Source: Mycobacterium kyorinense
GTDB lineage: Bacteria; Actinomycetota; Actinomycetes; Mycobacteriales; Mycobacteriaceae
Direction: 5' to 3'
DNA length: 64,000 nt
NCBI RefSeq assembly: GCF_001672775.1
Contig: NZ_LZKJ01000166.1
Span: 1 to 64,000, forward strand
A program made the translations under genes and the position numbers. The notes beneath the pieces are model-generated. The model saw nothing but the letters and a program-made list of their open reading frames with translations, did no database searches and was not told the origin of the DNA. Shown one piece after another: positions 28,937 through 39,638 of this stretch. How positions within the stretch are numbered: position 1 is the first letter of the stretch; every line of letters starts with the position of its first letter.

Positions 28937-29794
28937 TCACGGCAGCGTCAGGATTTCGGCGCCGGCGTCGGTGACCAGCAGGGTGTGCTCGAACTGCGCG
29001 GTCCACTTGCGGTCTTTGGTGACCACCGTCCAGCCGTCGTCCCAGATTTCGTAGTCGAGGGCGCCGAGGTTGATCATCGGCTCGATGGTGAACGTCATCC
29101 CCGGCTCGAGGATCGTGGTGACCGCCGGCTGGTCGTAGTGCAGCACCACCAGGCCGTTGTGAAAGGTGGTGCCGATACCGTGGCCGGTGAAATCGCGAAC
29201 CACGTTGTAGCCGAACCGGTTTGCATACGATTCGATGACGCGCCCCACCACGGACAATGCCCGGCCCGGTTTGACGGCTTTGATCGCGCGCATCGTGGCC
29301 TCGTGGGTGCGCTCGACGAGCAGTCGGTGCTCTTCGGAGACGTCGCCGGCCAGAAACGTGGCGTTGGTGTCGCCGTGCACGCCGTCGATGTAGGCGGTGA
29401 CGTCGATGTTGACGATGTCGCCGTCCTCGATCACCGTCGAGTCGGGGATACCGTGGCAGATCACCTCATTCAGCGACGTGCAGCACGACTTGGGGAAACC
29501 CTTGTAGCCCAGGGTCGACGGATAGGCGCCGTGGTCGACCATGTAGTCGTGCGCGACCCGGTCCAGCTTGTCAGTGGTCACGCCGGGCGCAACGGCCTTG
29601 CCGGCCTCGGCCAGCGCGCCGGCCGCGATCCGGCCCGCAATGCGCATCTTCTCGATGACCTCGGGAGTTTGCACCCAGGGTTCGCTGCCCTCGCGCGCGG
29701 TGGCTTTACCGACGTATTCGGGGCGAGTAACCGACGGCGGCACCGGCAGCGTCGGAGACAGCACGCCAGGGGAAAGTGCGGTGCGAACAGGCAT
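28937..29794 (-). CDS. mapB: Methionine aminopeptidase, type Ib
   Basis: 285 aa, the length of M. tuberculosis MapB. The N-terminal extension of about 40 residues carries a proline-rich SH3-binding-like [13 protein letters not shown], typical of MetAP1b/c. Metal ligands are the Asp in [20 protein letters not shown], the His in [11 protein letters not shown] and the Glu of FTIEPM and QFEHT. It removes initiator methionine. The flanking gap to cobQ (28858-28936) has only a small GTGTC/GACAC hairpin. Confidence 0.95.
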   Translation of the reverse strand: MPVRTALSPGVLSPTLPVPPSVTRPEYVGKATAREGSEPWVQTPEVIEKMRIAGRIAAGALAEAGKAVAPGVTTDKLDRVAHDYMVDHGAYPSTLGYKGFPKSCCTSLNEVICHGIPDSTVIEDGDIVNIDVTAYIDGVHGDTNATFLAGDVSEEHRLLVERTHEATMRAIKAVKPGRALSVVGRVIESYANRFGYNVVRDFTGHGIGTTFHNGLVVLHYDQPAVTTILEPGMTFTIEPMINLGALDYEIWDDGWTVVTKDRKWTAQFEHTLLVTDAGAEILTLP

Positions 29795-29814
29795 GTCGCC
29801 AGGGTAGTCGGCGG

Positions 29815-30282
29815 ATGGCGTTACATTGCACGACCATGACCATCGACGACGTTGACGCAGAGTTCACCGCACAGTTCGCCCAGCGGTTCGCCGACACCTG
29901 GCGCACCCCGGACCTGGCCAAACACGAGGCCTTGTGGAGCGACGACATCGTGCTGGTCCAGCCGATGATGGGCACCCTGCGCGGCAAGCGGGCCTGCCGG
30001 TCGGCGTTCCAGCGGCTGTTCGCGCTGATCCCCGACCTGCACGCCGACGTACACACCATCGGCCACGGCCAAGCCGAGGTGTTCATCGAATTCACGTTGA
30101 GCGGAACCTACGGCGGCAAGCCGATCGCGTGGGGCGCCGTCGATCGCTTCGCATTCACCGACGGACTGATCGCCGAGCGAGTTTCCTACTTCAACGCGGT
30201 TCCGCTGGTACTCACGCTGATCCGCCGGCCGCGCGGATGGGGCCGGCTGACGCGCGCCGGCGCGACGCTTTTCCGGCGTTAG
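29815..30282 (+). CDS. SnoaL-like polyketide-cyclase-fold protein
   Basis: 155 aa from ATG 29815 (AGGGTAG upstream); ATG 29836 is another possible start. The pattern [25 protein letters not shown] followed by [16 protein letters not shown] and [15 protein letters not shown] is the NTF2/SnoaL-like fold, used for small-molecule binding, isomerisation or cyclisation. No specific substrate can be given. It is divergent from mapB and overlaps the convergent DUF1707 gene by 4 bases. Confidence 0.72.
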   Translation: MALHCTTMTIDDVDAEFTAQFAQRFADTWRTPDLAKHEALWSDDIVLVQPMMGTLRGKRACRSAFQRLFALIPDLHADVHTIGHGQAEVFIEFTLSGTYGGKPIAWGAVDRFAFTDGLIAERVSYFNAVPLVLTLIRRPRGWGRLTRAGATLFRR

Positions 30283-30854
30283 CGCCGGCGCAGCAAGGAC
30301 CGGCGCGGTCCCTTGATGACCACCGAGCCGCAGACCACGCGGCCGGTCAACACCACATGAGGTGTCCCTTCGGCGGGCGCGGTCTTGCGGCGGTCGCTGG
30401 CGCTACCGGCGTACACCTCGACGTCGTCGATCGAGGCGCTGGCGCCCTCGGGCAACCGGATTTCGACCGATCCGAATTTCATGTCGAGTTCGATGACCAC
30501 GACCGGGCCGGCGAAGCGGGCGTGCACGAGGTCCAACTCGCAGGAGCCCACCCGGCGCACCAACGCCAGCCGGGTCGGCACCATCCATTCGCCGTGCCGC
30601 TTGAGCGAGCCGAGCCAGCCGCGGAGTTCGACCCGGTCGGCTGCCGAGGTAACGATCGCGCCGGGCCCGGGCAGGTCGCTGACCAGGCTGTCCAGCTCGG
30701 TGCGGGTCCGGGCGTAGGACACCTGCGACGAGCGTTCCTCGAATTCGCCGATGTCGATCAGCCCCAGCGCGACCGCGTTGTGCAGCCGACGCAGCGTGCC
30801 GTTGCGGTCGGCATCCGATACCCGCAGTTCGGTCAGTTCGTCAGGCCGGGTCAT
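30279..30854 (-). CDS. DUF1707 protein with LiaF-like C-terminal domain
   Basis: 191 aa from ATG 30854 (protein opens MTRPDELTELRVSDADRN); 20 upstream codons are open but unlike the family. DUF1707 (about 5-58) includes DADRNGTLRRLHNAVALGLI and FEERSSQ. The C-terminal half (GSVEIRLPEGASASIDDVEVYAG) resembles the cell-wall-active antibiotic response domain. Many actinobacteria carry such proteins; function is not known. There is no membrane segment. It lies 56 bases beyond the start-distal end of the PBP gene on the same strand. Confidence 0.8.
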   Translation of the reverse strand: MTRPDELTELRVSDADRNGTLRRLHNAVALGLIDIGEFEERSSQVSYARTRTELDSLVSDLPGPGAIVTSAADRVELRGWLGSLKRHGEWMVPTRLALVRRVGSCELDLVHARFAGPVVVIELDMKFGSVEIRLPEGASASIDDVEVYAGSASDRRKTAPAEGTPHVVLTGRVVCGSVVIKGPRRSLLRRR

Positions 30855-30910
30855 AGCTGTTTCAATGTACCGCCGCCGATGCTGCCGCGGACCGCTCCGC
30901 CGGCCGGCCG

Positions 30911-32722
30911 TCAAGCCAGGTAGTCGCCCGGCAGCTGGCCCAGCATGAACTTGGTCATCCGGACCGCGTACTCCGAGCTGCCGCCCCCGACGATCAGCGC
31001 CGCAAATGCCATATCACCGCGATACCCGGCGAACCAGGAATGCGATCCGCCCGGGAATTCGGCCTCCCCCGTCTTCCCGAACACCGCGCCGCAGTCGGAG
31101 ATGTCGGTCGCGGTGCCGTTGGTCACCACCAGCCGCATCATCGGCCGCAGGCCGTCGAGCATCTTGGGGCTCACCGGCGCGTTCTCGCCGGCCACCGTCG
31201 TGTCCCGCCCCTCGATGAGCCGCGGCACCGGCGTCTTCCCGGCGGCCACCGTCGCGGCGACCAACGCCATGCCGAACGGGCTGGCCAGCACCTTGCCCTG
31301 GCCGAAGCCGTCTTCGGTGCGCTCGGCCAGATCCACCGTCGGGGGCACCGAACCGGTCACCGTGGTGATCCCGTCCACCTGATAGTCCAGGCCGACGCCG
31401 TACTTGGCGGCCGCTTGTGTCAAGGCTCGAGGCGGCATCCGGCTGGCCAGCTCGGCGAACGTGGTGTTGCAGGAACTGGCGAAGGCCCGCGACATCGGCA
31501 CCACACCCAAATCGAATCCGCCGTAGTTGGGCACGGTGCGGTGCCCGATGTCGATCGTGCCCGGACAGCCCAGCAGCGTGTTGGGGCTGGCCATGTCGCG
31601 TTCGATCGCCGCGCCTGCGGTGACCATCTTGAACGTCGACCCGGGCGGATACAGGCCGCTGGTGGCGATCGGGCCGTCGGCGTCGGCGGCGGCGTTCTGG
31701 GCAACCGCCAAGATCTCGCCGGTCGAGGGCTTGATCACCACGATCATCGCCTGACGGGTTTGGTTGTCGACGGCATGCTGGGCTGCGTTCTGCACGGAGC
31801 GGTCCAGGCTGATCGAGATCGACGGCGCCGGTGAGGGTTCGACCTCGTGCAGCACCGCGACGTCCACGCCGTTCTGGTTGACGCTGACCACCCGCCAGCC
31901 GGGCTGGCCGTCGAGTTGGCCGACCACGGCCTGCTTCACCTGGCTGATCAGCGCCGGCGCGAAGTGCTCGTCGGTCGGCAGCAGCTCGGCCTGGGGGGTG
32001 ATCACCACCCCGGGCAGGTTTCCGATCGCCGGAGCGACGGCGTTGTTGTCGTCGGCGCGCAGCGTGATCAGGTCCAGCGGCGTGGCCGACGAGCTGGCTT
32101 GTTCGGCGAGTAGCTGCGGGTCGTTCAGCGCGTCGTCAAAGGGGTGCAGGGCGTCGACGACCGCCCGAGAGGTCTGAATGAGTTGCGCGCCGGCCCGGCC
32201 GGCGTCCAGCGTGTAGCGGTAGAGATAGCCGGGCACCAGCACGTCGGTACCGCCGAGTTCGTTGACGCCGGCACGTCGCGGCGGGTCGGCCCGCAGCGCG
32301 AACGTCTGATGCTCACCGAGCCGCGGGTGCAGCCCGGTGGTGGTCCACCGGACCAGCCAGCGGCCCTCGTCGCGGGCCATCTTCAGTTGACCGTCGTAGG
32401 TCCAGGCCCGGTTTTTCGGTAGCTGCCAGGTGAATCGGTAGGCCACCGTGCCGGTGTCCTCGGTGTAGCGCGTGCCCAGGATCTGGGTGTCCAGGTGGGT
32501 GGCCTGCAAGCCGGCCCAGGCCGCATTGAGCGCCTCGCGGGCATCGCTCGGGTCATCGCTGAGCTCGGCGGCGGCCGCGGTGTCGCCGGTGGACAAGGCG
32601 GCGAAGAATCGCTCGGCGGCTGGACCCGGGCCGTCGGGGCGCGGCGTGCAGGCGGGCAGGGCGGTGATCGCGAGCAGCAGCAGGCACGCGGCATGCGATG
32701 CAAATGTGGTTTTTGTTGCCAT
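30911..32722 (-). CDS. Penicillin-binding lipoprotein (Rv2864c-like class B PBP)
   Basis: 603 aa, the same length as Rv2864c. Signal peptide with lipobox LPAC (Cys25). An NTF2-like MecA_N domain (about 35-150) and a dimerisation region precede the transpeptidase, whose active-site motifs are STFK (S362-K365), SCN (417-419) and KTG (550-552). It is a lipid-anchored D,D-transpeptidase of peptidoglycan, with a MecA-like layout that suggests low beta-lactam affinity. About 120 bases and a hairpin separate it from the acetyltransferase upstream. Confidence 0.93.
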   Translation of the reverse strand: MATKTTFASHAACLLLLAITALPACTPRPDGPGPAAERFFAALSTGDTAAAAELSDDPSDAREALNAAWAGLQATHLDTQILGTRYTEDTGTVAYRFTWQLPKNRAWTYDGQLKMARDEGRWLVRWTTTGLHPRLGEHQTFALRADPPRRAGVNELGGTDVLVPGYLYRYTLDAGRAGAQLIQTSRAVVDALHPFDDALNDPQLLAEQASSSATPLDLITLRADDNNAVAPAIGNLPGVVITPQAELLPTDEHFAPALISQVKQAVVGQLDGQPGWRVVSVNQNGVDVAVLHEVEPSPAPSISISLDRSVQNAAQHAVDNQTRQAMIVVIKPSTGEILAVAQNAAADADGPIATSGLYPPGSTFKMVTAGAAIERDMASPNTLLGCPGTIDIGHRTVPNYGGFDLGVVPMSRAFASSCNTTFAELASRMPPRALTQAAAKYGVGLDYQVDGITTVTGSVPPTVDLAERTEDGFGQGKVLASPFGMALVAATVAAGKTPVPRLIEGRDTTVAGENAPVSPKMLDGLRPMMRLVVTNGTATDISDCGAVFGKTGEAEFPGGSHSWFAGYRGDMAFAALIVGGGSSEYAVRMTKFMLGQLPGDYLA

Positions 32723-32785
32723 TGAGGCAAATGTTATGAAACTGAGTCCGTGGACGGTCGGAGGCGCACCGAGGCCAATCCGTGA

Positions 32786-32818
32786 CCGCCGCCGAGCGTC
32801 ACGCCAGCGTGGCGGCGG
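32786..32818 (-). terminator. GC-rich hairpin after the ispG-acetyltransferase run
   Basis: CCGCCGCC (32786-32793) pairs perfectly with GGCGGCGG (32811-32818) around 17 bases that can pair further (AGCGT...). It lies 26 bases past the acetyltransferase stop and 64 bases before the PBP start on the same strand. No U-run. It probably ends the dxr-rip1-ispG-acetyltransferase transcript. Confidence 0.5.
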
Positions 32819-32843
32819 AAGCCAACGGGGCCGCAGGAAGGAG

Positions 32844-33698
32844 TCAGTCCAGCAGGATGGTCGCGAAGGCGCCGACTTCGGTGAAGCCGACGCGGCTGTA
32901 GGCAGCGCGGGCCACCGTATTGAAGTTGTTGACGTACAGGCTGGCGATTCGCCCGGTGCCGACGATCACCGCCGCCAGCGTCGCGGTGCCGGCTGTCCCC
33001 AACCCCCGACCGCGCCGATCGGGATGCACCCACACCCCTTGAATCTGGCCGACATGCGGTGACTGCGACCCGACTTCGGCCTTGAAGACAACCTCGCCGT
33101 GCTCGAAGCGGGCCCACGCGCGGCCCTGGCTGATCAGGCTGGCCACCCGGCGGCGATAGCCGCGACCGCCGTCGCCCAGCCGCGGGTCGACCCCGACCTC
33201 GCCGATGAACATGTCGATGGCCGCCGCCAGGTACGCGTCGAGCTCGGGAAGCTTCACCTGACGCACGCCGGGGTCGATCGCGCAGGCCGGCATCGCGTTC
33301 AACGCCATCAACGGCTGATGGGCACGCACGTCGCGGGCCGGACCCCAAACCGGCTCGAGCCGCTGCCACATCGGCATCACCAATTCGGCCCGGCCCACCA
33401 GCGACGAGCATCGTCGCGAACCGCCCATCGCCTCGTCGGCAAACGCCGCCAAGTCGGCAGGGCCGCCCCGCAACGGGATCAGATTGGGGCCGGCGTAGCA
33501 CAGCGACTCGTCGGCGCCCCGTCGAGTCCACAGTTCGCCGCCGATCGCACTCGGCTCGATGCCGTGGTCGGCGACGCGCGCGGCGACCATGCACGACCCG
33601 ACGGGGTCGTGGTCGAGGACGCGGCGCACCGCGGCGGCATCCCGCACCACCGACACCCGCCGCTCGTCGACCAAGCGATGGATGGGCGGAGCCGACAT
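32844..33698 (-). CDS. GNAT-family N-acetyltransferase with DUF4081 (Rv2867c-like)
   Basis: 284 aa, as in Rv2867c. The N-terminal half is DUF4081-like; the C-terminal half is a GNAT fold with VGQIQGVWVHPDRRGRGLGTA as the acetyl-CoA loop and AAYSRVGFTEVG at the end. The substrate is unknown. It follows ispG by 40 bases on the same strand, a conserved arrangement, and is probably part of the same transcript. Confidence 0.88.
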   Translation of the reverse strand: MSAPPIHRLVDERRVSVVRDAAAVRRVLDHDPVGSCMVAARVADHGIEPSAIGGELWTRRGADESLCYAGPNLIPLRGGPADLAAFADEAMGGSRRCSSLVGRAELVMPMWQRLEPVWGPARDVRAHQPLMALNAMPACAIDPGVRQVKLPELDAYLAAAIDMFIGEVGVDPRLGDGGRGYRRRVASLISQGRAWARFEHGEVVFKAEVGSQSPHVGQIQGVWVHPDRRGRGLGTAGTATLAAVIVGTGRIASLYVNNFNTVARAAYSRVGFTEVGAFATILLD

Positions 33699-33738
33699 AC
33701 TGACTCTTTCTGCGATCAGGTAGCCCGAACGGGCCCCC

Positions 33739-34917
33739 TCAGCTTACGGTCACAACCGGGGAACCGCTCGCAGTTGCGTCCGGACCCGACGGCGCGCCGC
33801 CTTCGGCGGCCAGTCGCATGGCCTCTTCGATCAGCGTCTCGACGATCTGCGCTTCGGGCACGGTCTTGATCACTTCGCCACGAACGAAGATCTGGCCCTT
33901 GCCGTTACCCGATGCCACACCCAGGTCGGCCTCGCGGGCCTCCCCCGGGCCGTTGACGACGCAGCCCATGACGGCCACCCGCAGCGGCACGTCGAGCCCG
34001 TCGAGCCCGGCGCTGACCTCGTTGGCCAAGGTGTAGACGTCGACCTGCGCGCGCCCGCAGGACGGGCACGACACGATCTCCAGCGAGCGCGGCCGCAGAT
34101 TGAGCGACTCCAGGATCTGGTTGCCGACCTTGACCTCTTCGACCGGTGGCGCCGACAGTGACACCCGAATGGTGTCGCCGATGCCCTGGGAGAGCAGCGC
34201 GCCGAATGCGACCGCGGATTTGATGGTGCCCTGGAACGCCGGGCCGGCCTCGGTGACGCCGAGGTGCAACGGGTAGTCGCATTGGGCGGCCAGCTGTTCG
34301 TAGGCCCGCACCATCACGACGGGGTCGTTGTGCTTGACGCTGATCTTGATGTCGCCGAAGCCGTGCTCCTCGAACAGCGACGCCTCCCACAGCGCCGATT
34401 CCACCAGCGCCTCCGGGGTGGCCTTGCCGTACTTGTCCATGAACCGCTTGTCCAGCGAGCCCGCGTTGACGCCGATGCGGATCGGGATCCCGGCGTTGCC
34501 GGCGGCGTTGGCGACCTCGGCGACCCGGCCGTCGAATTCCTTGATGTTGCCGGGATTAACCCGCACCGCCGCACAACCGGCGTCGATCGCGGCGAAGATG
34601 TACTTGGGCTGGAAGTGGATGTCGGCGATCACCGGAATCTGGCTGTGCCGGGCGATCTCGGCGAGCGCGTCGGCATCCTCCTGGCGCGGACAGGCCACCC
34701 GAACGATGTCGCAGCCGGCGGTGGTCAGCTCGGCGATCTGCTGCAACGTGGCGTTGACGTCATGGGTTTTCGTCGTGGTCATCGACTGCACGGCGATCGG
34801 ATGATCGCTGCCGATGCCGACGTCGCCCACCTTGAGCTGACGGGTCTTGCGCCGCGGCGCCAACGTGGGTGCCGGCGGTGCCGGCATCCCCAGTCCAATG
34901 TTTTGGCCGGTGGCCAT
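33739..34917 (-). CDS. ispG: 4-hydroxy-3-methylbut-2-enyl-diphosphate synthase (MEP pathway)
   Basis: 392 aa from ATG 34917 with TAGGAG nine bases upstream; the open frame continues upstream inside rip1 antisense-like sequence and is not used. Fe-S cluster cysteines are in SCPSCGR and [10 protein letters not shown]. It converts MEcPP to HMBPP, the penultimate step of the MEP pathway. It lies in the same run as dxr, an earlier enzyme of that pathway, which supports coordinated expression. Confidence 0.97.
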   Translation of the reverse strand: MATGQNIGLGMPAPPAPTLAPRRKTRQLKVGDVGIGSDHPIAVQSMTTTKTHDVNATLQQIAELTTAGCDIVRVACPRQEDADALAEIARHSQIPVIADIHFQPKYIFAAIDAGCAAVRVNPGNIKEFDGRVAEVANAAGNAGIPIRIGVNAGSLDKRFMDKYGKATPEALVESALWEASLFEEHGFGDIKISVKHNDPVVMVRAYEQLAAQCDYPLHLGVTEAGPAFQGTIKSAVAFGALLSQGIGDTIRVSLSAPPVEEVKVGNQILESLNLRPRSLEIVSCPSCGRAQVDVYTLANEVSAGLDGLDVPLRVAVMGCVVNGPGEAREADLGVASGNGKGQIFVRGEVIKTVPEAQIVETLIEEAMRLAAEGGAPSGPDATASGSPVVTVS

Positions 34918-34928
34918 CGGTGAATCTC

Positions 34929-36134
34929 CTACTGGAACAACCTGATCGGGTTGACCAGGTCGGCGGTCACGGTCAGCAGCATGTAGCCGACCACCACCAC
35001 CAAGATGACATAGGTGGCGGGCATGAGCTTGAGGTAATTGACCGGCGCCGCGGGCAGGATGCCGCGCGCCGAGCGGACCATGTTGCGCAGCTTCTCGAAC
35101 ACCGCTATCGCGACGTGCCCGCCGTCGAACGGCAGCAGCGGCACCAGGTTGATGGCACCCAGCACGAAGTTGAACTGCGCCAGGAAGAACCAGAACGCCA
35201 CCCACAACCCATGGTCGACGGTGTCGCCGCCGATGATCGATGCCCCGACCACGCTGATCGGCGTCTCTGGGTCCCGCTCACCGCCGCCGATCGAGTGCAC
35301 CAACGCCCCGACTTTGGTCGGGATCTTGGCCAGCGACTTGCCCAGCTCGACGGCCAGATCACCGGTGAAGGTGACGGTGCCCGGGATGGCCGTCAGCGCG
35401 TTGTAGTGCGTCGGCCCGAATTGGGCGGCGCTGATGCCGATGGCGCCCACCGGGCTGGGCTTGTCGTCGCCGGGCTTGGCGAACCGCTGGGTCCGGGTGA
35501 CGTCGACCATGAGCGTGAACTTGGTGCCGTCCCGCTCGATGACGAACGCAGTGGGGCCGGTGAGTTTCTGCACCGCGTCGACGAGCTCGCCGAAGCTGTG
35601 CACGTCGGTGGCGCCCACCTTGGTGATCACGTCACCGGATTTGATTCCGGCGATCGCCGCCGGTCCGGGGCCGGTGCACTTGCCCAGCTCTCCTTTAGTG
35701 AGTTCCGGTGCGACGCAGGCGGTTTCACCGACAACGGCACGGTCGTCGGGATGCAGGTTCGGCAGCCCCCAGGCGACGGCGATGCCATAGATCAACACCA
35801 GGCCGATCAGGAAGTTCATCCCGGGACCGGCCAACAACACCGCGGTGCGCTTCCAGGTCTTCTGCTTGTACATGGCGCGGTCATGCTCGTCGGGCAGCAG
35901 CTCTTCCACCGAGGTCATCCCGGCGATGTCGCAGAACCCACCCGCCGGGATGGCCTTGATGCCGTATTCGGTCTCGCCGCGCCGCGTCGACCACAACGTC
36001 GTACCGAAGCCGACGAAGTAGCGGCGCACCTTCATCCCGGTGGCGCGCGCCACCCACATGTGCCCGCATTCGTGCAGCGCCACCGAGATCAGGATGGCGA
36101 GCGCGAACAGCACGATGCCGACAGCGAACATCAT
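34929..36134 (-). CDS. rip1: Site-2 intramembrane metalloprotease Rip1
   Basis: 401 aa. The zinc motif HECGH is at 21-25 in the first membrane helix, the second catalytic motif is LLPFDGGH near residue 340, and a PDZ domain (about 130-240, [16 protein letters not shown]) lies between. Rip1 cleaves anti-sigma factors and controls envelope lipid gene expression in M. tuberculosis. Its ATGATG start overlaps the dxr stop. The next gene, ispG, begins 11 bases beyond its stop. Confidence 0.95.
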   Translation of the reverse strand: MMFAVGIVLFALAILISVALHECGHMWVARATGMKVRRYFVGFGTTLWSTRRGETEYGIKAIPAGGFCDIAGMTSVEELLPDEHDRAMYKQKTWKRTAVLLAGPGMNFLIGLVLIYGIAVAWGLPNLHPDDRAVVGETACVAPELTKGELGKCTGPGPAAIAGIKSGDVITKVGATDVHSFGELVDAVQKLTGPTAFVIERDGTKFTLMVDVTRTQRFAKPGDDKPSPVGAIGISAAQFGPTHYNALTAIPGTVTFTGDLAVELGKSLAKIPTKVGALVHSIGGGERDPETPISVVGASIIGGDTVDHGLWVAFWFFLAQFNFVLGAINLVPLLPFDGGHVAIAVFEKLRNMVRSARGILPAAPVNYLKLMPATYVILVVVVGYMLLTVTADLVNPIRLFQ

Positions 36135-37300
36135 CGGGTGCCCAGGACCTCCTGTGTGGATCGCTCAATCCCGCGTCGGGCCTCCTCGCGGGCCCAGCGT
36201 TGCGCGTCGAGTACGTCATCCACGGTAGCGGGTAATGCGGCCCATTGGCCTGCGGCGTGCAACACGTCGGCGATTGTGCGCACGATCGCCGGAAAACCGA
36301 TCCGGCCGGCCAGGAAGGCGCCCGCCGCTTCTTCGTTGGCGGCGTTGTAGACCGCCGTCATGCAGCCCCCAGCTTGGCCGGCCCGCCGGGCGAGCTCGAC
36401 GGCGGGAAACACCTGGTTGTCCAGCGGCTCGAAGTCCCAGCTCGACGCGGTGGAGAAGTCGCAGGCCGCGGCCACGCCGGCCACCCGCTCCGGCCAGTTG
36501 AGCGCCAGCGCGATCGGCAGCTTCATATCCGGTGGGCTGGCCTGCGCGATCGTCGAGCCGTCGGTGAAGGTGACCATCGAATGCACGATCGATTGCGGGT
36601 GCACGACCACGTCGATGTGGTCGTAGGGCACCCCGAACAGCAGGTGGGTTTCGATGAGCTCCAGCCCCTTGTTCACCAGCGACGCCGAGTTCAGCGTGTT
36701 CATCGGCCCCATCGACCAGGTGGGATGCGCGCCGGCCTGCTCGGGCGTGACGTGCTCGAGGTCGGCGGCCGACCAGCCGCGGAAGGGCCCGCCGGAAGCG
36801 GTGAGCACGAGTTTGGCGACCTCGTCGGGGGTGCCGCCGCGCAGGCACTGGGCCAGCGCGGAGTGCTCGGAGTCGACGGGCACGATCTGGCCCGGTTGCG
36901 CCGCCTGCAGCACCAGCGGCCCGCCGGCGATCAGCGATTCCTTGTTGGCCAGCGCCAGCCGGGCACCGGAATCCAGCGCCGCCAGCGTGGGCCGCAATCC
37001 CAGCGCTCCCACCAGCGCGTTGAGCACGACGTCGGCCTCGGTGTCCTCGACCAACCGGGTGGCCGCCTCCGGCCCGCAATAGCTGACCTCACCGAGGGTC
37101 TGGGCGGCGCGCTCGTCGGCGACGGCGATCTTGGTGACCCCGGTCTCGGCGCGCTGCCGGGCAAGCAGCTGCGGATTGGCGCCGCCGGCGGCCAGCCCGA
37201 CCAATTCGAAACGATCCGGGTTGGCCGCGATGACATCCAGCGCCTGGGTACCGATGGAGCCGGTACTGCCCAGCACCAGAACCTTGCGGCGGCTCGTCAC
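36131..37300 (-). CDS. dxr: 1-deoxy-D-xylulose 5-phosphate reductoisomerase
   Basis: 389 aa from GTG 37300. The NADPH motif [14 protein letters not shown] is at the N-terminus; metal and substrate residues are in [17 protein letters not shown] and ASGGPFRGW. It makes MEP from DXP, the committed step and the fosmidomycin target. M. tuberculosis Dxr has a longer N- and C-terminus. No good ribosome-binding site precedes this GTG, and a start 17 codons upstream cannot be excluded. First gene of the dxr-rip1-ispG run. Confidence 0.95.
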   Translation of the reverse strand: MTSRRKVLVLGSTGSIGTQALDVIAANPDRFELVGLAAGGANPQLLARQRAETGVTKIAVADERAAQTLGEVSYCGPEAATRLVEDTEADVVLNALVGALGLRPTLAALDSGARLALANKESLIAGGPLVLQAAQPGQIVPVDSEHSALAQCLRGGTPDEVAKLVLTASGGPFRGWSAADLEHVTPEQAGAHPTWSMGPMNTLNSASLVNKGLELIETHLLFGVPYDHIDVVVHPQSIVHSMVTFTDGSTIAQASPPDMKLPIALALNWPERVAGVAAACDFSTASSWDFEPLDNQVFPAVELARRAGQAGGCMTAVYNAANEEAAGAFLAGRIGFPAIVRTIADVLHAAGQWAALPATVDDVLDAQRWAREEARRGIERSTQEVLGTR

Positions 37301-37421
37301 CCACTTATTGTGCCGCGCGGTCGGCGAGTTCCCACGTCTGGACGCCAACACCGTTTAACTCGAGGCCAAAGCGGGAAGGGCGACGAACACCGAATGGCCA
37401 CACAAACGGGAGATGGCAGCC

Positions 37422-38114
37422 ATGGACGCTATGCAGCACAAAGCACTTGCCGCGGCCGGTTTCGCGGCGATCGCAGTGATGGGACTGTCGGGCTGTACCA
37501 CGACCGAAGTCCACCAGCCGGCGCAGTCCGGACCGGCCACCGTGACCACGACCGTGCTCATCACCACCTCGGCGCCCACGACGACCGGAAGCCCGACTCC
37601 GGCCGGCAATCCGGTCGGTCCCGGCTGCGCCGAATACGAGCAGCAGGTGCCCACCGGGCCCGGTTCGGTTTCCGGGATGAGCAAGGATCCGGTGGCCGTG
37701 GCCGCGTCGAACAACCCGCAGCTCACCACCTTGACCCAAGCGGTCTCCGGCAAACTCAACCCGCAGGTCAACCTGGTGGACACCCTCAACAAGGGCGAGT
37801 ACACGTTGTTCGCCCCGACCGACAAGGCGTTCGAGAAACTCGACGCTGCGACCATGGACCGGCTCAAGACCGACGCGGCGTTTTTGAACGGCATCCTGAC
37901 CTATCACCTGGTCAACGGGCAGCTGACGCCGGCACAGGCCGACGGCGTACATCAGACGCTGGACAACAACGCGACGCTGACTGTCACGGGCACCAGCGAC
38001 AACCTCAAGGTCAACGACGCAGGCGTGACCTGTGGAGGTATCAGCACAGCAAATGCGCAGGTCTACATGATCGACACGGTGCTCATGCCTCCGCCGCCCC
38101 CGCCCACGCCCTGA
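37422..38114 (+). CDS. MPT83-like fasciclin-domain lipoprotein
   Basis: 230 aa from ATG 37422, nine bases after GGGAG. Signal peptide with lipobox LSGC, a Thr/Pro-rich linker (about 28-60), then one fasciclin (FAS1) domain from [18 protein letters not shown] to [10 protein letters not shown], ending in a Pro-rich tail. MPT83 and MPT70 are abundant mycobacterial surface/secreted antigens; their regulators sigK-rskA and the partner dipZ are not here. Position next to dxr matches Rv2873. Confidence 0.9.
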   Translation: MDAMQHKALAAAGFAAIAVMGLSGCTTTEVHQPAQSGPATVTTTVLITTSAPTTTGSPTPAGNPVGPGCAEYEQQVPTGPGSVSGMSKDPVAVAASNNPQLTTLTQAVSGKLNPQVNLVDTLNKGEYTLFAPTDKAFEKLDAATMDRLKTDAAFLNGILTYHLVNGQLTPAQADGVHQTLDNNATLTVTGTSDNLKVNDAGVTCGGISTANAQVYMIDTVLMPPPPPPTP

Positions 38115-38164
38115 CTCGGGTATGCCAGAATGTCGGGGCACTGGCAATCCCAACCGGAGGTGAC

Positions 38165-38422
38165 GTGGTGGTCAGTACTGAGGTGGAGCGCAACGCCGGG
38201 GTGTACACCGCCGATGTGCCGTCCGCAGCCTGGGGCTGGAGCAAGATCAACAACCGCACCTGGCACGTCGTCGGGTTGTGCATCGTCGGCTTCCTGCTGC
38301 TGATGCTGCGGGGCAATCACGTCGGCCATATCGAAGACTGGTTTCTGATCAGCTTCGCGGCCCTGGTGTTGTTCGCCGTCGTACGCGACTGGTGGGGCCG
38401 CCGCCGCGGCTGGCTGCGGTAG
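38165..38422 (+). CDS. DUF2631 small membrane protein (Rv2876-like)
   Basis: 85 aa from GTG 38165 after GGAGG; the next codon is also GTG. Two membrane helices (about 32-48 and 57-74) are followed by a basic tail RDWWGRRRGW. The sequence AWGWSKINNRTWHVVG is characteristic of DUF2631. Function unknown. It is convergent with rlmN across a palindromic element. Confidence 0.85.
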   Translation: MVVSTEVERNAGVYTADVPSAAWGWSKINNRTWHVVGLCIVGFLLLMLRGNHVGHIEDWFLISFAALVLFAVVRDWWGRRRGWLR

Positions 38423-38425
38423 CGG

Positions 38426-38562
38426 CCGCTTAGCCGTCGGCGGCGAGCCGTTTCGCTTTTGGCGCCGAGCGTGAAGCTGGGTTCACGTTGGCGGTCGAGC
38501 GTGAACCCAGCTTCACGTTCGACGGGCGACCAGGCACGCTCTACCCGCTTAGCCGTCGGCGG
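38426..38562. repeat. 18-bp direct repeats enclosing an 18-bp inverted repeat, likely bidirectional terminator
   Basis: CCGCTTAGCCGTCGGCGG occurs at 38426-38443 and again at 38545-38562, the latter including the rlmN stop codon. Between them CGTGAAGCTGGGTTCACG (38470-38487) and its perfect reverse complement (38500-38517) form an 18-bp stem with a 12-base loop. The gap lies between convergent genes, so the hairpin can end both transcripts. The flanking duplication of the rlmN 3' end suggests an insertion. Confidence 0.75.
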
Positions 38563-39625
38563 CCAACTGACCGCAGGCGGCGGCGATCTCGCGGCCGCGG
38601 GTATCGCGTACGGTGCACGACACACCCTGGCCGCGGACCCGCCGGACGAATTCGCGTTCGGCCGCTTTCGGGCTGGCGTCCCACTCGCTCCCGGGTGTCG
38701 GGTTGAGCGGAATGACGTTCACGTGTGCCAGCGGTCCGAGCGCGCGGTGCAGCAGCTTGCCCAACAGGTCGGCCCGCCATGGCTGATCGTTGACGTCGCG
38801 GATCAGCGCATATTCGATCGAGACCCGTCGACCGGTCACGTCGGCGTAGTAGCGGGCGGCGTCCAGCGCCTCCCCGACCTTCCACCGGTTGTTGACCGGC
38901 ACCAGCGTGTCGCGCAACTCGTCGTCGGGCGCGTGCAGCGACAGCGCCAGCGTCACCCCGAGCCGCTCGTCGGCCAGCTTGCGGATAGCCGGGGCCAAGC
39001 CGACCGTCGACACCGTCACCGAGCGGGCCGAGATTCCGAAGCCGGCGGTGATGGCGCGCACCGCGGCAACCACCCGCGCGTAGTTGGCCAGCGGCTCGCC
39101 CATGCCCATGAACACGACGTTGGACAACCGGTCGCCCCAGTCGTCGCGCAGTGCGACGGCCGCGGCCCGCACCTGCTCGAGGATCTCGGCGGTCGACAGG
39201 TTCCGCTTCAGCCCGCCCTGCCCGGTCGCGCAGAACGGACACGCCATGCCGCAGCCGGCCTGCGACGAGATGCACACGGTGTTGCGCTGCGGGTAGCGCA
39301 TCAGCACCGATTCGAATGTGGTGCCGTCGATGGCACGCCAGAGCGTCTTGCGTGTCTGGCCGTCGTCGCAGGCGACATCACGGGCCGGGGTCAGCAGCGT
39401 GGGAAACAGCGCCTCGGCGATCCGGTCGCGGGCCGCGGCCGGCAAATCGCTCATCTGCCGCGGGTCGGCGCTCAACCGGGCGTAGTACTGGTGTGCAAGC
39501 TGTTTGGCCCGAAAAGCCGGCAGCCCCAGCTCCGCGACGGCCGCGGCGCGGCCCGCCTCGTCGAGGTCGGCCAGATGCCGCGGCGGCAGTGCGCCGCGCG
39601 ACGCGAACACCAGTTGTCGCACCAT
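38549..39625 (-). CDS. rlmN: Dual-specificity rRNA/tRNA m2A methyltransferase RlmN
   Basis: 358 aa. Radical-SAM cluster motif CGMACPFC is near residue 120, followed by [11 protein letters not shown]; the C-terminal Cys in CTVRDTRG is the methyl-carrying residue. It methylates A2503 of 23S rRNA and A37 of some tRNAs. The ATG is 13 bases from the cdsA stop, so it is probably expressed with pyrH-frr-cdsA. Confidence 0.95.
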   Translation of the reverse strand: MVRQLVFASRGALPPRHLADLDEAGRAAAVAELGLPAFRAKQLAHQYYARLSADPRQMSDLPAAARDRIAEALFPTLLTPARDVACDDGQTRKTLWRAIDGTTFESVLMRYPQRNTVCISSQAGCGMACPFCATGQGGLKRNLSTAEILEQVRAAAVALRDDWGDRLSNVVFMGMGEPLANYARVVAAVRAITAGFGISARSVTVSTVGLAPAIRKLADERLGVTLALSLHAPDDELRDTLVPVNNRWKVGEALDAARYYADVTGRRVSIEYALIRDVNDQPWRADLLGKLLHRALGPLAHVNVIPLNPTPGSEWDASPKAAEREFVRRVRGQGVSCTVRDTRGREIAAACGQLAADG

Positions 39626-39638
39626 GATGAGTCCAGTA

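Noticed and set aside
36245-38422. A very long open frame on the plus strand opposite dxr and through the fasciclin gene
   Set aside because: It is out of frame with the fasciclin gene and antisense to dxr. Its Arg/Gly/His-rich composition is that of a shadow frame in GC-rich DNA. Only its last 86 codons (DUF2631) are a real gene.
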